Positions 36,304 through 47,599 of a DNA stretch of 64,000 nt are shown one piece after another. The notes beneath the pieces are model-generated. The model did no database searches, was not told the DNA's origin, and saw only the letters and a list, made by a program, of their open reading frames with translations. The position numbers were made by a program, and so were the translations under genes. The stretch is from positions 47,501 through 111,500 of the forward strand of contig JABUQX010004464.1 of NCBI GenBank assembly GCA_015478945.1, given 5' to 3'. This DNA is from Trachelipus rathkii (Eukaryota; Arthropoda; Malacostraca; Isopoda; Trachelipodidae). Every line of letters begins with the position of its first letter. Position 1 is the first letter of the stretch.

Positions 36304-36750
36304 TTATATAATTTTCGAAATTTCGGCACTCTCCATCTGATCCTGATCCTTATCCTTATCCTTCGCAATAACCGCGTTGAGAAATTTTTTTACATTCTCA
36401 ACATATTTCTTGGGTACCATGATCATTTCCATCTCCATAGCTTCCTCTTTATTTTCAAAATGAAGTTCAGCATTTATTTTATTTCCCTCTGATGGTTTGC
36501 TTTTTGGACGTTCATGCACAATTTTGCAAAGCCCTTCCACATTTTCCTCGGTGTAGACAGGCTGTAGAGGCTTGTTTTTCAAAGGCTTTTTCTCATCCGC
36601 TTTTAGTGCTATTATCGGCTGTTTTACGCATTTAACGTCTATATACTGACGTCCACGTTCCATTTCACGTAATTTAAGCGAAATCAAAATTTTAAATCTT
36701 CTGTTTGGACCACCGCGGCACGACGTGTAGCAACATACTTTCAGAAGCAT
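36304..36750 (-). CDS. Unidentified 148-codon ORF, acidic/lysine-rich
   Basis: An uninterrupted minus-strand frame encodes a mostly charged protein of 148 residues. It starts hydrophobic ('MLLKVCCY'), then becomes Lys/Glu-rich, with an 'AKDKDKDQDQ' run near the C-terminus. The stretch 'LREMERGRQYIDVKCVKQ' is the most regular part. I recognise no domain. It sits in cleaner, less AT-biased sequence than its surroundings and next to the copia-like LTR and a poly-A run (36277-36296), so it could be an exon fragment, a retrocopy or part of another element. No splice sites or start context confirm it. The ATG at 36750 was chosen only because it is the first in frame. Confidence 0.3.
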   Translation of the reverse strand: MLLKVCCYTSCRGGPNRRFKILISLKLREMERGRQYIDVKCVKQPIIALKADEKKPLKNKPLQPVYTEENVEGLCKIVHERPKSKPSEGNKINAELHFENKEEAMEMEMIMVPKKYVENVKKFLNAVIAKDKDKDQDQMESAEISKII

Positions 36751-37829
36751 GCTGCTTACACTCGCCCCTGGGGCTGGAGTTTGGAGAGTAGCATAAACTA
36801 GGTGGCGGTCGTGTTTTTGTCCTCCGCCGGTTTCTTTACACTTGATAAATATAATATATTTTATATATAGGTATACTATATGATAATAATTATTATATAT
36901 ACATATATATTATATATATATATGATGATATAATAGTATTATATAGTATTATAGTTATATATATAATAAGTATATACTATAGATAGTTATCTATATATAT
37001 ATATTAAGTCTATATTTTGCACTAGTTCTACCATACAGAGAATTTAATGATAATGATTATTATGCAGGGCACTAGTTCTGACATTTGTTACAGGGAATTT
37101 AAATTATGCTTACAATATTTTAGGAAATCCAAATATAAAAATTGTTTAATAACATCCCTACCAAAAATGACAACTGCTATCCAATTTGAGTGTAAATCAG
37201 CGGCTGGCGTAAGATGTATCAGTGTACGATAAGCCATGGAACTCAGCGTAGGGCAGAAATCAGACTTTAAATTGGCGTAGATAGTTTTCATTTGATTTTG
37301 GAAATTACGTAGGGAGTGTGGTATAGTATAGACTATAGACAATTTTTAATCATGGTAAAAAGTGAAATTATTATTTTTAATAGTTAATCAGTTTTCAGTA
37401 TATTACAATGGGAGAAACCTACAAAATAGATTCCCAGACGTCAATCCTTTATGTAGTTTATTATAAATCTAAAGTATGATTTCATATACTTTATGATTTT
37501 CGATACTAAAATAATCGTTCCAAGTTGTATTTATATGGTCTACTAGCATTACAATAGCTTCTTTTTATTTAACACCTGTTATATAATTGTTTATTATGTT
37601 ATGTTATACTTATCTTTATTAAAATGAAATTATTTATTATTATTTCTCTATATTCTTGTCTTGCTATTTGTATTCCTTGCGTTCTAGCTACGGATAAGCA
37701 TCATAAATTATCTTAATCAGAACCAGCGCCCGCTAAATTTTTTAGTATACTTCGTAAAACTCGCAGAATGCCCTTAATTTCCTAAAATATTTTGGGTAGT
37801 ATGATGTTTAATTTATTTATCACTCACAG
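36751..37829. other. Unassigned sequence, AT-rich
   Basis: TA-rich to 37020, then mixed sequence. A minus frame (37342-37088, 84 codons) and its plus overlap match nothing recognised. The BEL RNase H scrap that follows could belong to the same lost element. Confidence 0.45.
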
Positions 37830-38081
37830 CTACTTATTTTTGATAGCACATGTAACACAGTCAGCTGGATTTATTTTACCACCTATATGATAAAAATGAA
37901 CAGGTTTTTTCTCACATAATTTTACAATAATATTCAGCAAAATATTTATTGTATTACCCTTTCTTTCAATCTTATCACGTTTTATGCATCTTTTTATCAA
38001 CCAATTTAGGACTATAGTAGAATCAGTATATAAATGCAGAGTATTAATACCTTTATTGAGAGTATGGATTTTGAACCACAC
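37830..38081 (-). pseudogene. BEL/Pao-type RNase H fragment
   Basis: This 83-codon minus-strand frame contains 'LHLYTDSTIVLNWLI' (conserved Asp) and about 45 residues later 'KINPADCVTC', matching the RNase H C-terminal ENPADxxTR motif of BEL/Pao elements with its Arg changed to Cys. Its sequence differs from the BEL element at 42.3-45.4 kb (which reads 'EENPADLLTRG'), so it is a separate family or lineage. No flanking domain was recovered. It is a stranded fragment. Confidence 0.6.
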
Positions 38082-41000
38082 CCTCCCTAAAAATTCTTAT
38101 CTAAATGGTTTACGTATTGTAATAATTATTATCATTATTAGCGTTATATACTATACTATTATACTTATCTCTTTCGTATAAATTGATCTTTACAACATGC
38201 TATACATGTAAATAGTAAGTAAAAATAGTAATCACAGTAATAAATTATAACTATAGTATGCAATAAATATATATTTATTTTATGGAGTAAACCTGGAATA
38301 AAGAGACGTTCGCAGAGAGTATGTGTGTGCTACATTATAGAAAACATTCAGCTCTTTTTTATTAAAATGTAATAATAGTGATTGCTGTTTGAGTATCAAA
38401 ATACTATTTGACGCTTTACCTAAATATTAAACTTTTCTTAAATGTCTATATAAACTTCACTATTGAGTTAATACCTTTTTATTTACTACTCTCTATATAT
38501 CGTATAAAAATTAAGGACTATAATTATATTACTGACGTAAAAGTACTTATTTTGATTTTGTAAACTTGGAAAAAAAAGGCGTACGCAGTGTGTTTGCGTG
38601 CTATATACGAAACAAGCTTTAAATAAATAATAGGTCTGCGTTTGTAAAAACTCTTTGCGCTATCTATACTATTTACTTCCATATCTTATTCTCATTAATA
38701 ATATTACATAATTATTTTCCTTCTTTACTCTTATTCACGTTTACGTAATAAATATGCTCTAGACTGAAGCAGGCACTATTTCTGCTTCCGCAATCCTGGT
38801 TCACTTGAGACACTTATATCACGTGAGACATATTAAGGAAATTATACAGAGGAATCCATCATTTCGAGAGGAATAGATAATGTCCATCGTAGATAGGCTT
38901 TGGAAGAATAAGTAAAATAACATATGCGTAGTTTCTAAGAGCAATCATAAAGCTCGCAAATAAATCAGCTTTTTGCTTAAACCTTCTCAGATGAATTATT
39001 TCTAAAGATTACAGTCTATTACCTGCTATAAGATATATGCTATTTAATATGGATGTATAATATATAAATAAATCTTTTCGATTGGAGGAGTGATTGAATC
39101 AGTATATAGATTATAGTAATAATATTCGAACAAATGATCTGCGGTGGTACTGATTCATCTTATGAAACATGATGCTAATTCTTTAAATTGTAAGGAAGTT
39201 ATATTAATAAATCCTTATCATTACCTCAATTACACAATTGTGACAGAGGATAGTTATAACGAATCAGTACAACTGGCCACGTTTGTCCACAAGTCGACTT
39301 ACTTCGCAGAGGGTGTAATTCGGTCTTCAGAATAAGAATTACATATATCTATATATATGCATATTTTGATAAAGCTCACACAACTTAAAAAATTTAAATA
39401 TTCCAGACATCATTAAGTGTCAAACTTTTCTGGTTAAGATAGATAGATAACATTACGTTCGATTTTTTACTCTTACCTTTGTGAAATGTATCGAGCTTGT
39501 AGGAAGGACTTTCTGACTGCATGCAAACTTAACAGTATATATTTTTGAAAAGTCATCTTCTCAATAAATTTTTACTAGTCACTTTATAAATAGGTTATTC
39601 ATAACACTTAACTAAATTTGATTGATGAGACTATATCTGTGCTATCATAAATCCTGTAAAGGAGGTGTATTCATAGGATGTGCCTTATATGGAATCCATA
39701 ATTCTTCACATAAGATTGGTATTTATTAAGCATACAGATTTTGAGAAATAATAAATTAACTGTAGGCTATACTCTGGATTTGTAGTTAGAGTTCGTAGCA
39801 AATTAATATACTGATATGGAGTTCTGATTATGTTATTCCTTGGAGAATGGTACAGCAGGTAACCAGTCTTGTGATTAAGTTCCACTATAGTATACTGATC
39901 ACATTATGCTCTACTATACTATTAATCCTGCGTGAACATTACAAACTAATAAACTCAGATTTGGAGTATATCTCACTTCCATATCAATATATTGGTGATT
40001 TTGAGTAACTATATAAATAACTCATTTTTGAAGTCCCTTGAAAGGACTAAGGACATAGAACTGTTGGTAGGTTAGCTAAATAAGAAGAATAAAAGTTGGC
40101 CCTTTCAACAATCCGAAGTTTATTAAACAATTATATATAAGAGTTATAATATATTATATATATATTATAAAATAAGATAGTAACTTCTTCATTCACATCT
40201 ACAAGTGTAAATTAAAAATGTCACTAAAGAGTTCTAATCATATAATATATATATATATAAAGTATTATTAATATTTATACCATAAAAGATTCTTCATAGC
40301 TAATCACTCACATTCTTCAGAGTGATAGTATGTATACTTCTATACTACTTCATCAATTTATGGAATGTGACTAAATCATTGTTAATGGAAATAACACGAT
40401 GAGTAGTTGTGATAGTTTTAATCCAAACAGTTAGCTAGCACAGTGACGTCACTGTAATTAAGAACTGTGCGAATAGTGTACATATGATGTATTTCACTAT
40501 GCAGTAAAATATGTATTTTATCTCAAAATGCCCTGAAATAAATTTGGCCTTAGTCGACTTGTGGCACATTGCATAAGAGAGTGGTGCTCACATAACTGCT
40601 CTTTGTTCTTCAAATGCAAAAAATAAAGCAAAAAGAGATCGTGCTAAGATAGTCTCTCACAAAGTTATATACATCTACTTTCTTCTCACAGCGTCTCAGT
40701 ACTTGATGATGAAGTGATTATTGAGTTTTAATAATAATCTGTATATAATACATAGTAACTTACATTTCATGGCTAAATTCTTTCTCTACAATATCCCTTA
40801 AATAAAAAAGGGATAATATAAATTTGTAATAGCAAGAGTGTATATTTGATTTTTGGTTACATCAATGATAGTTTTTATTACTTCACTAATAGCTGTATTT
40901 TAGATAATTGGAAGTTGGTAATGTGGTTTCATCATGCCTTGTACACCCAGTTCCAATTAATAAAGTACAATTTTGGGAGATGCAGTGATTAAGTATCATT

Positions 41001-42281
41001 TCGTCAGTCGACTAGATATGAACAATGTTTGTATCTAAAAAATTCATAAATAAAATTCTGTTTTAATTAAGATTATTTCATAATTACTTATTCATAAAGA
41101 GTAAAGAACATTTCTATTAATAGCTATCTATAATAGTTTTAATTTATATAAGTAGGTAATATATATCATTGATATTATAACATAATATAATATAATAACC
41201 CTCACTACATATATACAAGACTACGTTTATTTTATGTGATAGGTAGACACGAGTAAAGTAGTGTATTACAAATGTGTGATAGGTTTGTAGATTGGAATTG
41301 ATAATGTCATTATCTTCAATAATGTAAAGCACATTCAAATAATTAATTAGAAGTGTGAAGGTGATATAATGAGACTCAAATTAGAAACTGCCATGGGTTG
41401 TCTCACATATGAGCTACTATATACTAAAATCGTTTTTGACCTCCTCTGTCGAGAGATTGTGGTCTATTTTTGTTTGTGGGATAAGATGTCGTCGCTAGAG
41501 TTCTGAAATGTTGAAGTATGCTACTCTACCAGCGAGGAGAACTCGTGTACAGAGGATAGTAGAACACTACTTCTTTCCATTTTAAACTTGACAGAAAGTC
41601 CGCACGAAAGACTTAGAGATCAATCCATAATAATCGAGTCCATAATCGTAGAAGGTCAATTTGTGTGACTTCATCTTGTGAGATACCATTCTTATATCTT
41701 AGCAGTACACATAAATAAATAGATATTGCACTCGATATCTGAATAATTGAAGTGTGAATTGTCAGAGAATCGTAACATAGCTGTAGAACATCGATCTACT
41801 GCGTATAGGGCTTATCCAACAATAGCAATTGAACTAGTCAGGTCAGGGTGTCTATACAATGAGATAAAGATAGTATCATTTAAATCGCTAAAACTCTATC
41901 AGATACATTACGAAAGATATTAGAGAGTCGGAAATATATATATATATAGGAGATATTTACAAATAATTAACTCTATAATGATAGTTAAGTGATCTCTATA
42001 TATATCTACTCACAAGTAAGCTTTACATAGACATGCGTCAAAGAACTAACGTCACGATGAACAACATGAGGTGAGTCTTCTATGCTCTCGAATGCTCGAC
42101 ACGCTAATAATGCGAGTGTGATAGTGATTAGTTTTAATTTACGATACATCAGGAAGAGCAGGTCGAGTGATATAATTTTGGAGACACAGCATAATACAAT
42201 TAAGATAGATATCTACTAGGTCAAGAAAATAACTAATAAATATTATACTATAATAAATATATATACACTGCCTGTTAATAA
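38082..42281. other. AT-rich region without recognisable genes
   Basis: About 4.2 kb of AT-rich sequence. The short frames (39144-39335; 41338-41144) match nothing recognised. Short TA runs occur at 40240-40258 and 41935-41948. The 5'-truncated BEL element begins at its right edge. Confidence 0.6.
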
Positions 42282-43673
42282 AAGACTGCTGAGCAAGTTA
42301 CAACAAAACTGCGCCCAGTCTTCAACTGTAGTTTAAAAGTGGGTGGGTCTCCGTCTTTGAATCAAGCCTCATATCATGGAGTCGATCTTTTGAACTCTCT
42401 CTTCCGCCTTCTTATTTCTTTTAGGACCAACAAATATGTTGTATTGGCCGATATTTCCAAAGCTTTCCTGCAGATACGTCTCAAACTGGAGGAGGACAAA
42501 AATAGATTTTGTTTTCTATGGGAAGAAAATGGTAATATTGTGGCTTATCGCTATACTACCATCATATTTGGATTAGCAGTAAGTCCTTTCGTTTTGAATG
42601 CAGTCATTCGTCATCATGCTGATCAGTATAATTCTGATCTTTGTTCATTTCTCCTGAAGAATAATCTATATGTTGACAATTTCTGCTTTACACATTCTTC
42701 TGAGGACGTACTTAAAAACATTTCTTTTCAGGCCATCTCTCGTATGAAAGAGGGTGGCTTTGACCTTTCTTCGTGGAACACTAATAACCCCGAGCTCAGG
42801 GCTTTATTTGAAAGTGAAGGAAAACTTTCTGCTCATCAGTGCGCCGAGGAAAGAGTATTAGGTTATCTGTATGATCCTCAACAGGACATTCTCAAGTTGA
42901 GTGAAGTATCACTTCAGTCCATTACTTCCAAAAGGCAACTACTTTCTGAGGTGTCAAAATTATTTGACCCTCTTGCATTATTTATTCCTGTTTCTATTCG
43001 TGGACGTCTTCTCATGAAGAAGACATGGGAAAAAGAAATGAAATGGGATGATGAAGTGGACCCAGAAATAAAAAATTCCTGGGAAAAGCTTCGAAAGGAT
43101 CTGTCTGGCCTTAATGAAATAACGTTTCCAAGATCATGTTTTGAGTCATCAGATGAAAACTTGTCTTTGAATATTTTTTGTGACGCTAGCACACAGTGCT
43201 ATGGGTTTGTGGTATATATTTCTTCAAGCTTGAAAGATCCTCAGATTTTATGGGCTAAAGGTAAAGTTGCTCCTCTGAAAGGAAGAACATTGCCTTGTTT
43301 AGAACTGATGTCGGTTTTTCTTGCATTAAAATGTTTGCCTTCAGTTTTGAAAAGTTTTCCTGATGTTCAGTTTCAGACCGTCAATATTTTTTCTGATTCG
43401 CAAATAACATTGCAATGGATTCTGAACAAAGGACAAAAGAACAAGCAAATTTTTGTGAGGAACCGCATTCAGGACATATCACTAATGGTTTCTTCATTAA
43501 AAAATGAATTTTCACTTCATCCAAAATTTTTGTATGTGCGATCAGAAGAAAATCCCGCCGATTTACTTACAAGAGGAATAACCTCTCTGAATTCAAAAGA
43601 AAACTTCAGTTTTGGTCTTCGGGACCAGATTGGCTTGCTTCTGAGTCTTCATATTGGCCTAGTTTTGAATTAA
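42282..43673 (+). pseudogene. BEL/Pao Pol part 1: RT and RNase H
   Basis: The frame is open from 42282 (after a stop at 42279). The first ATG-like start gives no natural N-terminus, and 'TTKLRPVFNCSLK' shows the gene is cut into in the RT domain. RT motif A is 'VLADISKAFLQI' (Asp at residue 38 counting from 42339). The catalytic box is 'NLYVDNF' (residues 110-115), where YVDD is usual, so the second Asp is Asn. 'LFDPLALFIPVSIRGRLL' is the BEL/Pao RT-RNase H hallmark. RNase H shows 'FCDAS' (Asp282), 'CLELM' (Glu322), 'FSDSQ' (Asp353) and 'ENPADLLTRG'. Near 43590-43607 one base is missing and the reading moves to the next frame. Confidence 0.9.
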
Positions 43674-45448
43674 GAAATTCGGGAATCGATCCAGTGACCC
43701 CCGTATTTTCTATAGTTCAGGAAGCCAAAGATCCTCCCGTACTAAATATGTCAAAATTTTCAAGTATGGGGTCTCTTCTTCGTGTTTGTTCTCTGCTCTT
43801 CAGATTTTTGGCTAAAACAAGAGATATTAGCAATAATATCGATTGTGATGAGAAAGCTCTTTTATATTGCATAAAAATTATGCAACAGGAGTCTTTTGAG
43901 AAGGAAATTTCTTTTTTGAAAAGGGCTAAAATTGATCCATCTACGAGTGAGAAACCTCCTGATCTGGTAAACAGATTGAATCTTTTTCTTGATGATAATG
44001 GTCTTTTAAGAACCAAGGGTCGTTTGTCACGATCTAATTTCTATGAATTTGAGGTTCTTAACCCTGTGCTATTGTGTAAAAATCACCATCTTACCACTCT
44101 AATAGTGAGAGATGCTCATTTTGCATGCAAACATTTAGGCATTCAAGCCACACTGACAAGAATCCGCCTTAAAGGATATTGGATAACATCAGCTCGAGGG
44201 GCTATAAAAAAAATTCTTTCTGATTGTGTGGTTTGCAAAAAATTTAATACTTTTGCTTTCCAGTATCCTAAGTTTACAAATTTTTCTAAAGCTCAGGTAG
44301 ATCTTTTCCGTCCATTTAAACATGTAGGAGTAGACTTTACAAAGCACTGGTGGGTTAAGACGAAAGGTTCCAATAAATCTCAAAAAATGTTTCTAATCAT
44401 GTACACTTGTCTCCATATTAGAGCAATATATCTGGATCTAGTACCAGATATGTCATCAAAATCATTTGTCCAATCTTTCCAGCGTTTCATCAATGTTCAT
44501 GGTGTTCCTGACACTGTCTACAGTGATAATGCCAGAACATTCAGGCAAGGAACAGATGCTATGGAGACATTTATTGTATCTGATGAGGGTAGGGAGCTGT
44601 TGCGAAAAAATCACATCACTCACAAGCGCATTCCTCTTTATAGTCCATGGACCGGGAGCATGTGGGAAAGACTATTACGTATAGTCAAAAGTTGTCTGTA
44701 CAAGACTATAGGTCGGTCTTCTTTAGAGTATTTTGACTTTATTACTGTACTCTCAGACATCACTAACGCTATCAATTCTCGGCCACTAACTTACACTTCA
44801 AGTGATAATGATGTGATTCCTCTCACGCCCAATTGTTTTTTAAAGCCCCATTCAAGAACAAGTATTGTATTGCCAGGCAATAGTTCAGAAGAACCTTTTT
44901 GGAGCTCCTCCACAAAAGCTCGAGAAGATCTTATTAGGTCCCTCAAGCTATCTTCAGAGAAATTTGAAGAATTCAGAACTCGTTGGTATAATGAGTATCT
45001 GCTAGGTCTTCGAGAGACTAGCAGAGATCTATATCAAATCAAGTGGAACAATCTGGTAAAAGTGGGTGATGTTATACTCATCAAGAGTCCTGTTAAAGAA
45101 AGACCCTTCTGGCAGATGGGCATAGTCACACAACTGTTACCTGGAGATGACGGGAAAGTGCGCTTCGTTTTTGTTAGAACTCCTGGAGGTCAAGTCAACC
45201 TATATCCCATCAAACTTCTCTACCCACTTGAACTGTCTCTTACTCATAATGTATCCAGTACAGAATCAGCGTCTTCTTCACCTGCAGCGCCTCCTGCAAG
45301 AGCTAATGATTCTCCAGCCTCTTCTGATGCAAATCCTTCAAGTCAAATGAACAGAAGAAATGATCGGCCTATCAGAAGAGCTGCTTTAGCTGCTAGAAGA
45401 CAGTTTGTCATTTCATCAGACGAGTCTGATGAAGAGTCGTCTTCTTGA
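43607..45448 (+). pseudogene. BEL/Pao Pol part 2: integrase
   Basis: Open in the second frame from about 43607 ('FWSSGPDWL', the usual junction motif) to the stop at 45446-45448. The start at 43694 gives a 584-residue remainder. The integrase zinc finger is 'DAHFACKHLG' (His142, His147) and 'DCVVCKK' (Cys178, Cys181). The catalytic triad is Asp214 ('HVGVDFT'), Asp278 ('VYSDNARTF') and Glu325 ('GSMWERLL'), spaced 64 and 47 residues. The C-terminal part has 'GDVILIKSP' and 'RPFWQMGIV', and ends in a Ser/Asp-rich tail. Apart from the one upstream frameshift nothing is broken, so this is a young copy for the window. Confidence 0.9.
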
Positions 45449-46358
45449 ATCTTCCTTGTGTTTTATGACGCCCTACTTCGAAGTAGGTGTCATCTCTCCC
45501 CCGGAGGATTTAAGAAAAATATATCGTTACGAATTCACCCGAGATTGGAGAGGGAGGGGGACGGCTAATCGAAAGAAGTTGGATATAAGCTAAGTTTCTC
45601 TTTCTATTTATTTCGTGAGAAAAGGACGTGACTGCATTCGCTGCCGCACAATTCACGAAGCTTAAGATTTAATTTCAAGCCGGCTCCCTTTCAATCTATA
45701 CTCAACATATCAGCAATATTGGCTTTTATAGTGGCTTTTATTACAGCTACTTTACCTATTTGGTGTGTATTGTTGTAACGATTTAAATTGAAGGGTGTTT
45801 TAAGTGAGATTATATTTTAATCCTTATATATTCCTTTTTCATATATGGGGAATATGGAATGAAATTCAATATGGAAAATGCAACGTGCAAGATCGAAGTT
45901 TCATTGATGACAAGATCTCCTAATCACACCCAGAACTAACATTTATACAAGAGGTGAAGAGGCAACCGCTTTCCGAACCCCATAGAAAGGACCAATTTCT
46001 AATCAGCGCAAGAAACTCTGCAAGATTTATGAAAAGGTTAGTTGTCACTCTTCCCTCTCATTTTTAGTCTCGGGTGATTTTATATAACTATTAATTTATA
46101 TAACTATTAATTTATATTAATTATAATATCTATTTATAATAAATTTAATCAATTAAATTTATCTATTAAGTTAAATACTAAAGCTAAATTACTTTATTAC
46201 AATAATAATTAGTAATTATCATCAGCCTTATTATTTAAATTGCTATGCATTACTATGATAATTATCGAAAAAGCTTGCGATAGTTGGTTATAATAGTTTG
46301 CACCTTGTTGCAGATGAGAAAGTCCCACGTGACTTTGTATTCGTTCTACGCTTGGAAA

Positions 46359-46369
46359 TATATAAAAGG
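46359..46369 (+). promoter_or_regulatory. TATA-like box in probable BEL 3' LTR
   Basis: The tatataaaagg string lies about 100 bases before an AATAAA signal. This U3-R arrangement fits an LTR promoter, but activity is not shown. Confidence 0.4.
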
Positions 46370-46467
46370 AACAAGGCGTTGGCTTCAACTTCCCATTTCT
46401 TGTGAAGAATCGTATATATTTGTTTCTATAATCTAAATCCATATTTAAATATCAATTATCTTATGTA

Positions 46468-46473
46468 AATAAA
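46468..46473 (+). terminator. AATAAA polyadenylation signal in probable BEL 3' LTR
   Basis: AATAAA lies 100 bases after the TATA-like box, followed by T-rich and GT sequence. It is consistent with the R-region poly(A) site of an LTR. Confidence 0.35.
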
Positions 46474-46582
46474 CTCTATTTTATTTAGTGTTCTCCTATT
46501 TATTTGCTCTTTGCCAATTATTTAATTATTTTCAATTGTGACGTTAAATTACAAAAAATTATATAGAATCGAACACAGATTT

Positions 46583-46749
<167 letters not shown>

Positions 46750-46869
46750 TCTAGATCTTCATATTCATATATAGATATATCTTAGTTGAGTTAGTTATAT
46801 ATATATACATATACATATACATACATATTTATATATATATTATATATATATATATATATAAATCACTTT

Positions 46870-47472
46870 GGGATGCCCATGTTTATCACGAGTTATAATT
46901 ATAGAAGTGATCGATCTTCTACAAATTTCATATAGTTACGATAAAATATGTTATTTTTTTGGCGAAATTGTCATATGAAAGAAATTATTACATAATACAA
47001 ATAAAATAATATTTAAAATTTAAACAAAAAATGTATTAATCATTGCCATTGGATAATGCTATTTTTCAATCAATTATAAAAAGTGACAGCTCGGGTTTCT
47101 CTGAAATAGCCGAGGGAAAAATTTCACAGCATTACGGGCCAATACTGGGAATTTCATTATTTTTTAAGTTGTTGTTTTTTTCTTACCTAGGAATCTAATA
47201 AAACACTGGTTTTATTTAAAAAAAATAAATAAATATTTATTTGTTCTTAATGCACATTTCGGATAAAAATATTAATATTTAAATTATAATACCTGAATTT
47301 GTAAAGCCTTTTGCATCTCTTACTGGTAATACTATACATAATTAAACAGTTGATAACAAAAAATATTTAATAAAATAAATAAAAATATTAAAGAAAATAT
47401 AAATAATAGAATAATAAGTCAATTTTAAATTAAAGAAAAGTTACAAAATAGCATTAACTCAAGTATCTAATG

Positions 47473-47475
<3 letters not shown>
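46870..47475. other. Unassigned sequence
   Basis: Non-repetitive AT-rich sequence between two TA tracts. No gene recognised. Confidence 0.5.
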
Positions 47476-47477
<2 letters not shown>

Positions 47478-47533
<56 letters not shown>

Positions 47534-47538
47534 AGAAA

Positions 47539-47577
<39 letters not shown>

Positions 47578-47592
47578 TATATATATATATAC
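47478..47592. repeat. (TA)n tract
   Basis: Two TA runs interrupted by tgagagaagaaag (47527-47539). Confidence 0.97.
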
Positions 47593-47599
47593 CTAAGTC

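Larger units (their letters stand above)
45488..46553 (+). repeat. Probable 3' LTR of the BEL/Pao element
   Basis: Starts with TGTCATC forty bases after the pol stop, preceded by the short purine run aagtagg (45481-45487), and may end in taaattaca at 46553. It contains a TATA-like box and an AATAAA signal in LTR order. The 5' LTR is absent, so boundaries are inferred from the TG start, an ACA end and the microsatellite just beyond. Confidence 0.4.

Noticed and set aside
43590..43610. Programmed ribosomal frameshift in the BEL pol
   Set aside because: The local bases are not a canonical slippery heptamer, and the junction motif (FWSSGPDWL) suggests a single-base deletion.
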